35,454 nucleotides of DNA, taken from assembly GCA_022497145.1 (NCBI GenBank), contig MU386041.1:1-35454 (forward strand). Reading direction: 5' to 3'. Each line of letters starts with the position of its first letter. Position 1 is the first letter of the stretch. Both the position numbers and the translations under genes were made by a program. The DNA is from Rostrohypoxylon terebratum. Lineage: Eukaryota > Ascomycota > Sordariomycetes > Xylariales > Hypoxylaceae. Of this stretch, positions 11,531-21,632 are shown piece by piece. Below the pieces are notes generated by a model, which was not told where the DNA came from, made no database searches, and saw nothing but the letters and a program-made list of their open reading frames with translations.

Positions 11531-12532
11531 TTAACGACCCTTGACCTTCCGGATGACAACCTTCCCACCGTCTAACTCCCAACCGACCCCGTCGTCCGTC
11601 GTAAGATTTGCCCACTTTGAGCCGGCGCAGACCTCTAAGAAATTTAGATCAACGCTTAGGTATGCTCTCCCAAAGCATTTGAGTAGGTGTTTTCTCATGC
11701 CTTCTTCGGCATACTCCAGCAGCTTCGCCTTGTGCCCGTCGACCCTCCTCTTCAGGCGGTTGAATTCCATATAATTGTCATGCGCCAGCGCATCTAGCAC
11801 CGCGTCCACTTTCGCATCCCGTAGTTGATATTTATGTCGCGCGGCAAAGGCCTCGGCTAGGTTATTCCGCCTACACGCGGTGTCGAGGACGAGATAGCCG
11901 ACCACTTCGCTTATCTCAACCGACGTCATGCTATGTAGCGGCTGTATCCTGCGTAGGAGGTGGAGGATGGCTGGGTGATAGGACTCGGGATGCTTGACTA
12001 GGACGGAAAGTCGTATGCAGAAAAGATAGACCTGGATCGCGAAATCGTCGACGCGCTTAGATGCAACAATACCCTCCCGCAGTTTCCTGAGTGCTGACAA
12101 GACATCGGAGAGAGCTTTGGTATTGCTGGAAATAGTGGCTGGAATCGAGTGCAAATTAGGGATCAGCTGAATAGTACCAGTGGCAGAGTTGGTGGATGGG
12201 TTCTCGTCATTGGAGCTGGAAGAGAGGTCAAGAGAGGCGAAGCGGCGGAGGAGCTCGTCACGTTCTCCAGCGTCGGAGCAGAAGGTCATGTATCTCTCGA
12301 CTATCTTGGTGTAGTATCGCTCCTGTGTCTTGAAGTCGAGCAGTCTTATCATCTTGTCAGAATTCCGGCTACCTGCAAGTGGTTGGACTTGATGTCATCA
12401 GGTTGATACCAACCTACTGTCACCTTTCGAAGGCAAACCCATTGCCTCCAATGGGTCTAATTCCACAGGTTTTAGACGGCTCCATGGAGCAGATGGTGTT
12501 CTGCTCCCTCGTGCGCCCCCGCGTCCACGCAT
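11531..12532 (-). CDS. PCI-like protein resembling CSN8/PSMD8/eIF3K family (two exons)
   Basis: A mostly helical cytosolic or nuclear protein of 316 residues. Exons are 12532-12424 and 12372-11531; the 51-nt intron 12373-12423 has a GTGACA donor and TTGCAG acceptor. Splicing links the short N-terminal frame (basic RGRGGARGSR, then PLEAMGLPSKG) in phase to the main frame at NSDKMIRLLDFKTQERYY. The latter half has the helical layout expected of the CSN8/PSMD8/eIF3K group: LHLLRRIQPLH, ISEVVGYLVLDTACRRNNLAEAF, then a winged-helix-like end (AYLSVDLNFLEVC and GWELDGGKVVIRK). These are subunit-type scaffolds of the signalosome, proteasome lid and eIF3, but which complex, if any, this one joins cannot be told. 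A main frame starting at ATG 12352 is the fallback model. Gene reality is strong; family assignment is moderate. Confidence 0.7.
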
Positions 12533-13245
12533 TGTCAAGTCATATCAAGTCGCGAATGTAGTAGTAGAAAATGATTGAAATTGTTGAAAGTGTGAAGATG
12601 CTAAGATACAGAACAGGGGAGCAGGGGGTTCTGGCCTAAGTATTTCTCTTGGCGGGGTGAGTGGGACAATCCTTAGCGCTAACGGCTAGCTAACTTGGAT
12701 TGGTTAGCGCACGGATTAGTGATTGTATGCACCTAACATGTTGCGCGCAATACTGAGTCCTCCAGGGTTCATTTAATCCCTCAGGCTTACAGCTACAGCA
12801 GATATTAACCTCCAGCGTTAAGCCTCTGTAACAAACTTACATCCATCAAACCATCTTCATAAAACTCTCAATTCTCTAATTCATCCTTATAGATATAAGA
12901 AATGTAAAAACACCACATACCTAATCACAAACTCAAAGTCAAGTGAGAGAGGTGAAGAGTGCCAGATCAATTATTCAACAATCCGCCAAACAATAATATT
13001 GACCTAGCGAGCTTTGAACCAAAACAAGCCAATGGATAATTCTTTGTTTCGAGATACCTTAGATAGAATCTCGGAACTTAAAGAAGTTGAATTGTGAAAC
13101 ATAATTACAGCTGTACTATTTCATATACTCGTCGTCGCCAATTTTACATATAAAGTTAAGAGGTAAGTTAATGTTCACCTATCACAAACAAAGCCGACCA
13201 AATTTTCCTAAGTTCTATCTTAAATCTATACAATTTTAAATTAAG
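12533..13245. other. Intergenic region between divergent genes
   Basis: About 0.7 kb shared upstream region of the PCI-like gene (-) and the amidoligase locus (+). The half nearer 13245 is AT-rich. No gene was seen. Confidence 0.35.
12699..12703 (-). promoter_or_regulatory. CCAAT box candidate for the PCI-like gene
   Basis: ATTGG on the plus strand reads CCAAT on the minus strand, about 170 bp upstream of ATG 12532. This is a usual place for HAP-complex binding. It is a 5-bp match only, so weak. Confidence 0.25.
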
Positions 13246-13500
13246 ATGGCTTTTGTATACCCTTCCCGTCCAATACTTAACCCTAAAGACATAAATGGGT
13301 TTCGAATATCCAAACAATCGATGGATAGTATACAAGCAGGATGGTTGGATATGGATTCATACAGAGCATCAGGAGGGTTGCTTATCGACATTGAGGAGGA
13401 TGTGCCAATGGAAGACTTCGGGGATGAAGAGCAAACGTTGCGAAACCGGGAAATCATAAACGACCCTCACCGTTCTAAATTCACCGGCTACGATACCCCC
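13246..13500 (+). CDS. Probable N-terminal segment of the amidoligase gene, out of frame with the rest
   Basis: An open frame from ATG 13246 with coding-like content: MAFVYPSRPILNPKDINGF, GGLLIDIEEDVPMEDFGDEE, DPHRSKFTGYDTP. After the C5 run at 13496-13500 this frame turns hydrophobic and stops at 13611. The frame shifted by one base continues naturally (LFGDSPSNLFGG, then Gly/Ser-rich) into the amidoligase frame. One extra C would make the two continuous. So this is probably the true start of the downstream gene, broken by a one-base deletion or a sequencing error. The alternatives are an unseen intron or a separate short protein of 121 residues (13246-13611). Confidence 0.45.
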
Positions 13501-13607
13501 TGTTCGGTGATTCTCCAAGCAATCTTTTCGGCGGTCACAATACTGGAAGTTCTGGTAGTAACAGCTCCGGTGGGTCCGGTGGCGGCGATTCCCCTGGTGA
13601 CACTTCT

Positions 13608-16076
13608 ATGAATAGCGGCTCTGGTGGTTCTGATGACCCCGGTAGCCCTGACGACCCCGGTAGGTCTGGTGGTGGTGGTGGCGGTGGCGGATCAAAGGTA
13701 TTCAGCTTCATGACTGGCAACCCGAGCCTCCCTAAGGGCAAGAACCGCACCACGGTCGGTGTTGAATTTGAACTTACACTCGCTGTGTCAAGACGCCACC
13801 GAAATATGCAGGATCCTCATCCAAATGAAGGGCGGTGGCTGAGCGATAACCTCATTGATGAAGATGATAACAATTGGGCTTATAGGGTGACGATCCGAAA
13901 TCTTGTGATTGATACGCTAAGATCTTACGGGGTAGTGGCAAATAAGACAAGGGAGTTCGAGCTGGCCATCGCCAATCGCTTTGATAGAGATGTATTAGTA
14001 GATCTTGAGGAGGGAAAGGAATGCATCAATTATCCAAGGCTGGCAGACTGGCAGCCACGTTATGAATGGGAGCCGACGGCGAACTTAGTCGATAACTCCA
14101 TAACCGCCGCTCAAGAGATGGGCGAACAATTCATTCAATTCCACAGCGATAACGGTCTTGAATTTTTCCGAACGAGGCCGGAATCCCTGGGGAAGATAGC
14201 TGAAGAAAAACTCTTAAACGGCATGCAAAATATACCTGAACCTAATGACACCAAGAATCAAGAGATTAATGCGCATCTTAAATCTCATTGGCTGCAATAT
14301 CTCAGAGATAAGCGAAAACAATTCGTAGAGAATGAGGCACAGCACGTTGATGACCACGCTGTTCAGGTTCCTGGTGTAGATCCCAGGTACTATGCCTGGA
14401 CATGTTCCGTTGACTACAGCATAGAAGTAGATGAGATAGAAACAGAACACTACAGGGTAACACCCGAAACGTTTGATCCTGGTCCAGTCGGCCTCAACGG
14501 TCACAGTAATACCCCAATATTTCGATACAAGTGGTGGCCAGGGGAGCTCAAGTCTCCAATCTACGACTATAACAATCCGGCCACTCTGGATACTATTCGT
14601 AAAGCTGTAAGTATTTCCCGAAAGATCAAATTTTCTCTACGCATTCCCATTTGGAAGAAAATTGAGGCTAACTGATTGCGGTAGTGTGCGGCGGTTCGAG
14701 ACGTTTACCGAATTCACAAACCGATGTCAGCTCTCGGGATGGGATTACATATCCATTTTGGACAAGAAGGGGGCTGGACGTTATTGCAACTAAAGAAGGT
14801 AGGTATTTTATTTCCCTCCATTATTCCTGCTTTCAGTCTAGATTGGTCACATTTAGGGAGGATTTAGTATCCTCTATTGTAGAACAAGAAAAGACGAAGG
14901 CTTGTCCTATATCACCGCTATGCCTCACAGATGAACGCTAACCAGAAGTGCTTTACAGTTCACAACCTTTTGGCTGATTGCAGAACCGCTTCTTGAGAGG
15001 CTGCATCGCGAAGACCGCTTGTACAACTTCTACGGGATGCCTTTGAGGCAGGTAAGCCCAATTAGCGTTGGGCTTTCTTCAAACGCATCCGATCCATTTA
15101 CTAGACGTGCTAGAGAAAATCTCCCTGATACAGAAAACAGGAATCCGCTGCTGGCTTACGAGTACGAAGTCCTCATGGGTTTGCATGTGCCTTTTGACGA
15201 GCCCCCATCGGCTACTTTCAATAATCATATACGAAACATGGTTACTCAGGTTTGGCTGTACGACACAATTACCGGTCTAAATAACGGGATGACCAATCCC
15301 ACTGACTACGGATATATTAAATACCGTGTAGATGGTGGCAAAATTTCTGGCGATGCTAAGACAGTTTTCCAGACGCTCGAGGTGAGACTTATGCAGGGAA
15401 CTTTAGGTAAGTTAAAAGAGCACCTTCCCCCCTTCTTTCTTTGTTCTGTTTGTCTGTCTCTGGAATGTGAAATTACCGACTCAAGGCCCATCTCTAAAAT
15501 TCCTATATCCCAGTTTTAAGAAAAAAGTTTACTAACTCTCGTTATCCTAATAGACGCCGACCATGTCTGGCGATGGATGAGTATCTGCGAGGCCATGATC
15601 AGATTCTCGACGGAGTCCACCCCGGAGCAATTCCAGAATGGATTGCGTGGTATAATCACATTATCACAAGCCATACAAGACGTCATTGGCGTTCCGTCCG
15701 ATTATTACACATGGTTTATAGAGCGGCAGAACGAGAGGGGATATTTTGAATACCCCGATCAAGACATAGTAGACGTAAGTGATTTCAGACTTCCTTTTCG
15801 TTTTGTCTCGTGGAACTCTAGCTCTGTTCCTATCTAGGAGTACTCTAGACGTCCCCATGCGCCACAGATGCGCCGATGTGTATACAGTTCTACTTAGAAT
15901 AGTATCACGTCCCTTGGACGTAAACAATGTCATCATCATCACTACCTTTTTCGTAGAAAGTTGCTAACTCTTGTTTCTTTTAGTGGTCTAACCCGTTCAT
16001 GGCTCCTGGATACGCAGACCTATACACTGGCTTTAGCAGCTTACAAACACTTCCCACAGCGAACACTCAGGGATAA
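13608..16076 (+). CDS. Putative amidoligase (COOH-NH2 ligase, glutamine-synthetase-like fold), five exons
   Basis: Resembles the putative amidoligase family (Amidoligase_2), predicted to form amide bonds between carboxyl and amino groups using ATP on a glutamine-synthetase-type fold. Exons: 13608-14606, 14685-14798, 14959-15406, 15554-15774 and 15984-16076, giving 624 residues from ATG 13608. All introns are GT-AG and in phase. Signatures: GVEFEL (residues 51-56) at the start of the domain; GELKSPIYDY (from about 312), matching the family's Glu...SP element; GMGLHIHFGQEGG (about 351-363) with the conserved His pair; then LLQLKKF and WLIAEPLLERLHREDR. The N-terminus is low complexity: Asp-Pro-Gly repeats and eight consecutive glycines. 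No signal peptide or membrane segment is seen, so it is probably cytosolic. The substrate is unknown. Introns 2 and 4 (160 and 209 nt) are longer than is usual here. The gene probably begins upstream at 13246 (see that entry). Confidence 0.82.
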
Positions 16077-16608
16077 GGTAAGTCAGATTCAGGTAGGTAT
16101 CTGCAAGTAAGGAGATATTGTGTATAGATGAGGATCCGGTAGGTGTCTTCGATGAATGCTACCTTGTTTCGTTGATTCATAATTGAACTGTTTCCAAAAG
16201 AAATTGATAGCAATAATAAAAGGAATCTAACTACAATGTAGTTAAATATCGTATCTCATTCTTGATGGCATATGGTTTTGAGTGATGGTAGAAGAGTTGT
16301 ATCTGAATGACTCCTAGGGTATCTTCCGTGAGTCGGAACGTAGAGTGCCAAGATGACGTGAAATGAACGAAACAACTCTTATATAGATAAGCCGCTAGCC
16401 TGTATTAACATTGAAATATTTTGTGGGGGATATTCGCATTATGCACGCACATGAATCAGCAGAACGTCACAGTATTTTGCCTGTATTAGTTATGAACATC
16501 GATGGTACACAGGCCGAACCACTTAACCCAACGCCGAACTAACCGAACCATTTTGCTTCCCAGTCATCTAGCAGCCGGGCCGCGGCACAAGCAAACTCCC
16601 CACATCTC
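16077..16608. other. Intergenic region between convergent genes
   Basis: About 0.5 kb separating the amidoligase stop (+) and the dpm1 stop (-). It presumably holds both 3' UTRs. No gene was seen. Confidence 0.4.
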
Positions 16609-17438
16609 TCAAACCTTCAACCACAGGCTCAGCACGCCCTTCGCGTACTCGACGATCTCATCACCACCGAGCTTCGACTCGCCGTACAAGCGGTCGACGA
16701 ACGAGATCGGGACCTCCGCGACGGAGAAGCCCATGGCCTTCGCGCGCACCATCATCTCCATCTGGAAGGTGTAGCCCTTGCTCTCGGTGCTCTCGATGAC
16801 TTTCTGCAGCACGCTCTTCTTGTACAGGCGGAAGCTGCCAGTCAAGTCGCTGACGCCCGGCCTTAGCACCGTGTCTGCGAACAGGTTCGCGCCGCGCGAC
16901 ACGAACTTGCGCTTCAGGTCCCAGCCGTACACGCCGCCGTCGCCCGCGTACCGCGTCCCCGTCACGATGTCGTAGTTGCCGGCCTGCTGGCGCGCGATCA
17001 TCTGCGGGATGAACTTGGGGTGGTGGCTGAAGTCCGCGTCCATGATGATGACGAAGTTGCCCGTCACGAATTGCAGACCGTGCACGTACGCCGTGCCGAG
17101 TCCGAGCTTGCCGGTGCGGGTTTTCAGGACGACGTGGGGCGCGTACGCTTTTACGAGCTGCTCGGCGACGACTTGGGTTCCGTCCGGGGAGCCGTCGTCG
17201 ACGATTACGAGTTCCCAGTCGAGCTTGCTGTAGAGGTGGCGGTGTTAGTTCCTTGTCTTGCGCAATTGAATAGAGGAGATATTATGGAATCTGGGTTATA
17301 TAGAGAATTTCTGACGTACTTCTCAGTGAAAGTTCGGTTGAGCAGCCAAGTGACGATGGGTAAGTTGCGGCGCTCATTGTACGTCGGCAGGATGACCGAG
17401 TACTTGTCGTTCGTCGCAGCTGCCTTCTTCGGAGCCAT
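16609..17438 (-). CDS. dpm1: Dolichol-phosphate mannosyltransferase catalytic subunit (two exons)
   Basis: GT2-family glycosyltransferase that makes Dol-P-Man from GDP-Man and dolichyl phosphate on the cytosolic face of the ER. Dol-P-Man is the donor for N-glycan completion, O-mannosylation and GPI-anchor synthesis. Exons are 17438-17320 and 17227-16609, giving 245 residues; the 92-nt intron 17228-17319 has a GTACGT donor and CTACAG acceptor. Motifs: ILPTYNERRNLP (about 16-27), VDDGSPDGT (49-57), GKLGLGTAY, the metal-binding DADFSHHP (103-110), GTRYAG and SDLTGSFRLYKK. The protein ends shortly after KGVLSLWLKV without a C-terminal membrane helix. It is therefore the human/fission-yeast type that needs Dpm2/Dpm3 subunits for ER anchoring, unlike the single-subunit budding-yeast enzyme. 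Third codon positions look noticeably GC-rich relative to neighbours. Confidence 0.95.
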
Positions 17439-18110
17439 TGTTCTCGTTGTTTAGAGTATTGGAGAGGTGTGGGTAGTGGCAAAAGAATCGCAATTCGTAT
17501 AGACCGATGTCCACATAAATAAAAAGAGTGAACTGAAGTTGGCAAGTTGGAAGTGGTCAATGGTCGTCGGTTGTCGCGTAGCTCGAACAATTAAATTGGG
17601 GACTTGAATTGAACACGCTGTGCTGCGCTGCGACGTGACACTTTAAAAGATTATAGTGGGGAACTATATCTTGGATGACTAAGCGGACCTTGGTCCTTAT
17701 TTTACCCCTATTTTACCCCCTATTTCAACTTACTCCACTATCGCCGTCATATCATGAAAACGACCAAATGGTGAAGAAATCGCCAGTTTTCAAAACAAAT
17801 TTGATTGATCTCATTTTATCGAAGATGCGGTTTTTTTAATCGTCAATAGTACAGAATGTCGTCATGAATTGAATCTGGTATTTAATCATCTCCGCCACCA
17901 TCTAAGAAAATCGTACTAGTGAATTACTAGGCACCTAAGTAACAGCTTACAATAAGAAATACTCAATCTTTGTACCATCCCCCTGTGTTCACCTATGTAG
18001 GAATAATATTCGCTACAGTGCCCAGCCTCTTTCTACCATGAAAATAGGAGTCCTGTCTAGGTACTGACGTCGACAAATATAACATGTAATCCATGCGCGT
18101 CTTTACGCAT
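17439..18110. other. Intergenic region: dpm1 promoter and ENA 3' region
   Basis: About 0.7 kb between two minus-strand genes. A tandem TATTTTACCCC repeat lies at about 17699-17721. On the coding strand it reads as AGGGG-containing units, reminiscent of stress-response elements, about 260 bp upstream of dpm1. No gene was seen. Confidence 0.35.
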
Positions 18111-21100
18111 CTATACTGGGCTACTATCCTTCCTCTCCCTCGTGCTGACTCGCGTATCAACAGTATGGGTCTTCCCAATGCTCCTCCAGCTCTTCAAGCT
18201 ACTGAAACTAATCGTGTGGTGGAATTTGCGGCCACCCTCCTCGCTGCCCTGAGAGAACGCACCCCGCACCACAGCGGCATCCTCAAGCAGTCTGAAGTGG
18301 CGCTTAGTCAGCTTCCAGAGCTCCATGCCGGCAACAAAGATGATAGTCGCGGCGACAGCCAAACTCCATTCCCAGCTGATACTCGTATGCTTGAAGACGT
18401 TTCGATTGACCACAGGAATGTAAACGACGGGGAACACGCTAATAGCGCCTAGGACCACGGCCCAGAATAAGAACTTGTTCTCGTAGACATCCTTGAACAA
18501 CGGGAACTTGGAATCGTCATCTGGTTTCAGTCGAAACATGGACCGGCGGATATCCTTGAACTCCCAGGCACTAATCAGAATCAACCAAGTAAGCTCGGCG
18601 AAAACGGTAGCCCGCGCACGAAACACGGGCACGCATTCTTCGCTCCACGCTCGATTGCAATCAATGCCGAGCTGTCCGTCGTTGACCCCATATATAATAA
18701 TGACGAAGGTCATGAGCGACAGCGTGCCCATCAACAAACCATACACGAGCATATCGACTAAGATCTGGTTTGTGAACACGCCGCGGCGCCTATCGTGCGG
18801 CGGCTTGCGCATGACGTCGCGCGAGGCCTGTTCACGGCCAAGACCGAAAGCGGGGAATGACGAAGTCAGCATATTAATCCAGAGGATCTCGAGGGGCGAG
18901 ATCGGAAACACGGAGAACCCGGATTGATCCTGGAACCCCAAACCGCAGATCAAAAGGATGACCTCGCCGACGTTGGAGGTTAGGAGATGTAGGATAAATT
19001 TCTGAATATTATCGAACATGCGCCTGCCCTCACGGATAGCGGCGACGATGGAGTTGAACTTATCGTCTGTGAGGACGATCTTCGCAGCAGACTTAGCTAC
19101 GTCGGACCCTGATCCCATTGCAATGCCGACGTCGGCGCGGGATAGAGAAGGGGCGTCGTTAACGCCATCACCGGTCATAGCCATGTAGGCTGACCGACGG
19201 CGCAGAGCTTCAATCATGCGGGTCTTAGTATCCGGGGCACAACGGGCAAGTACGAGTGGTAGTTCAGGCAAAGCATCGATTTCTGCGTTGGAAAGCTTGT
19301 CGAAATCACTTGCCTTCTGCACAATTGCACTAGCGACATCGTGGCTGAAGATGCCAAGGTTCCTGGGGATGATGCCCACTTCCTTGGCAATCGCTTCGGC
19401 GGTCGCGGGGTGGTCGCCCGTCAACATATGTACCTAAAATCCAAGATGTTAGTATGAGATAATTAGGTAATCACCGTGGGCATTGTTTAGGCGGTAGCTA
19501 CCTTTATCCCAGCAGAAGAGCATTCTGCAATCGCTGGCGTAGTCTCCTTTCGCGGAGGATCGTAGATCCCTGCTAGACCCAGAAGTGTCAAATTACTTTC
19601 AACGCGCGCACGAAGAGCGTCATCGCTTTCAGGCGAAGTCTTCTCCTGGTACTTCCCCTCCCATGGTCGTGAAGCGATTGCGAGCACGCGCTGTCCCTGG
19701 CTAGCGAATGTATCCATCTGTTCCAAAATGCGCTCTTTATACTCGTCAGTCATAGGCTCCTGAGCGCTCCCGGTCCCAACAGTAGAACAGAGATCAAGGA
19801 TTCGCTCCACGGCTCCCTTAGTAAACATAGTACTATGTTCCATGTTTGGGCCATCGTATATGACTGACATGCGCTTGATACTGCTATCAAAAGGGAATTC
19901 GGCAACTTGTTTCCAGCCCTCTGCCTCCTTTACTTTCTTGCCTTTCTGAAAGCGATGAGCAAATACTTGTAAAGCAATTTCCGTTGGCTCGCCAGTAACC
20001 TGCCATTTTGGTTGGCCATCTTGAGGCTCTTTCTCGTGCCTCACAGTAGCCAAGTTGCAGAGTGCTGCAGAGAGAAGGAAGGCTTCGAGTTCAGGGTTCA
20101 TGGTGGCTTCTTTCTCGTTTTGTGGTTTGAGCTTGGAATTGTGGAGCTTTTCATCTGGCACATCGAATTTGAGGACGGCTGCGCTACGTTCTTGGTCAAA
20201 ATCCCGTTTTTCGGGCTCCTGGCTCTTGTCATCAAGCTCCGAGAAAGTAACGACCCCTTCCGTCGGGTCGCTAGGGTGTTTCGAATCTTTCACGGTATAG
20301 ATCGTCTTAGAAGGAATCCATACCTTTCGAACGATCATGGCACCTTGAGTCAGGGTGCCAGTTTTGTCCGAACAGATATTGGTAACGCCGCCAAGAGCTT
20401 CAAGTGCGGATAAGTCTCGGACAACAACATTAGCTTTTCGCATGACTGTTACAGCGACAACCATAGTTATCGTTAAGACACTGAACAAATGGTCACTATT
20501 AGAATAAATCCTTTAAGTAGGTATGGATGGGTAGGTTACAACTTACGCAACGAGTGACTCGGGGATAATAGCAATGCCTGTACTAATTGCATAAATGACA
20601 ACTTCCTTAGGGACATGAAATTCATTGACAGCAAAGACGATGACGGCAAGCAAGAGGGCAGAGCCGAAAAGCATGTAGGCCAACTTCGCTAGCTTAATCT
20701 GAAGGGGTGTTCCTTCAGTTAACCCAAGAAATTTACCAACAAAATCGTATATACGCCTAGACAACCCGATAATAGGCTGTCGCTTTCCGTATTTCTTATA
20801 GTTCATGGAGCGGCCGGCCTTGTGATGCTTCTTTGCGGTCGAAGCAGCAATCTTACCAACTTCGGTCTGCATACCAGTAGCAATGACAACGCCTCTGCCA
20901 CGGCCTTTCCGAATAGTCGTCGTCCCGTAAGCGACATTTATACGGTCGCCAATCCCGAGCTCTTCGTTCTCTAAGTGCTCGGTTATCTTTTCGACGGGAA
21001 TGGATTCGCCGGTGAGAGATTGCTCATCGGCAGCTAGATTCATAGCCTCAAAAAGGCGGACATCGGCAGGAACCGTGTCTCCCATCTTGAGAATGACGAT

Positions 21101-21632
21101 GTCACCGGGAACAACTTCAGCACTATCGGCACCTTTGTTAATGTCTCCGCCAGGCTGATAAGGAAACTTGACTTACTTGGGGACTATCTGAGTTCTACCA
21201 TCGCGGAGTACCATGGCGCTAGGGGCAGAAAGAGCTCGGAGAGCATCCATTTTCTTTTCCGCGCCATATTCTTGGTAGAACCCAATTGTAACATTCAACA
21301 CGATAACAGCGAGTAAAACTCCCCCTTCTACCCAATCGCTTACGATAAAGCTCAAGGCTGTGGCCAAGAATAAAACCTACAAACAAAGATTAGCTCTGTA
21401 TTCGCTCTTCCCTGTGGGTATTACCTACCAAAATCATAGCATTGAATAACTGCTTAAGGAAAATTTTATACCAAGGTATAGCTCCACCGACATCTAGCTC
21501 ATTAGGGGGATAAATTTCTTGTAGCTGCGCGACCTTAGTCGAGGTCAGGCCTCTTTCTAGGTCTGTACCAAGTATCTTTTCGACATCCTGGGCAGTTAAA
21601 AGAAACGGATGACGCTCAAATTGGCCAGCCAT
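18111..21632 (-). CDS. ENA-type P-type ATPase (type IID Na+/K+ exporter), five exons
   Basis: A plasma-membrane P-type ATPase of the fungal ENA (IID) group, which extrudes Na+ and K+ at high salt or alkaline pH. Exons: 21632-21429, 21376-21177, 21122-20547, 20480-19502 and 19433-18111, giving 1,093 residues, the normal ENA length. Features: cation-ATPase N-terminus (LTAQDVEKILGTDLERGLTS); actuator TGES (172-175); PESLVAV in M4; phosphorylation site SDKTGTLTQG (Asp about 365); nucleotide-domain KGAVERILDLC; hinge TGDGVNDAPSLSRAD (from about 740); M5-M10 helices; and the family-specific GIDCNRAWSEEC and LTWLILISAWEFKDI. Intron 21123-21176 is 54 nt, a multiple of three, and is called because the unspliced frame has a TAA; splicing restores the expected PNAEVVPGDIVILK. 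An in-frame ATG at 21728 would add 32 residues without family similarity. The upstream region carries clustered PacC-type sites. Confidence 0.95.

Noticed and set aside
15053..15105. Possible intron (CAG then GTAAGC donor, TTTACTAG acceptor) in amidoligase exon 3
   Set aside because: Its 53-nt length would shift the frame straight into a stop (TGC TAG), whereas reading through stays open.
16778..17454. Open frames on the plus strand over dpm1
   Set aside because: Antisense shadows of a GC-rich gene; the minus strand encodes all Dpm1 motifs.
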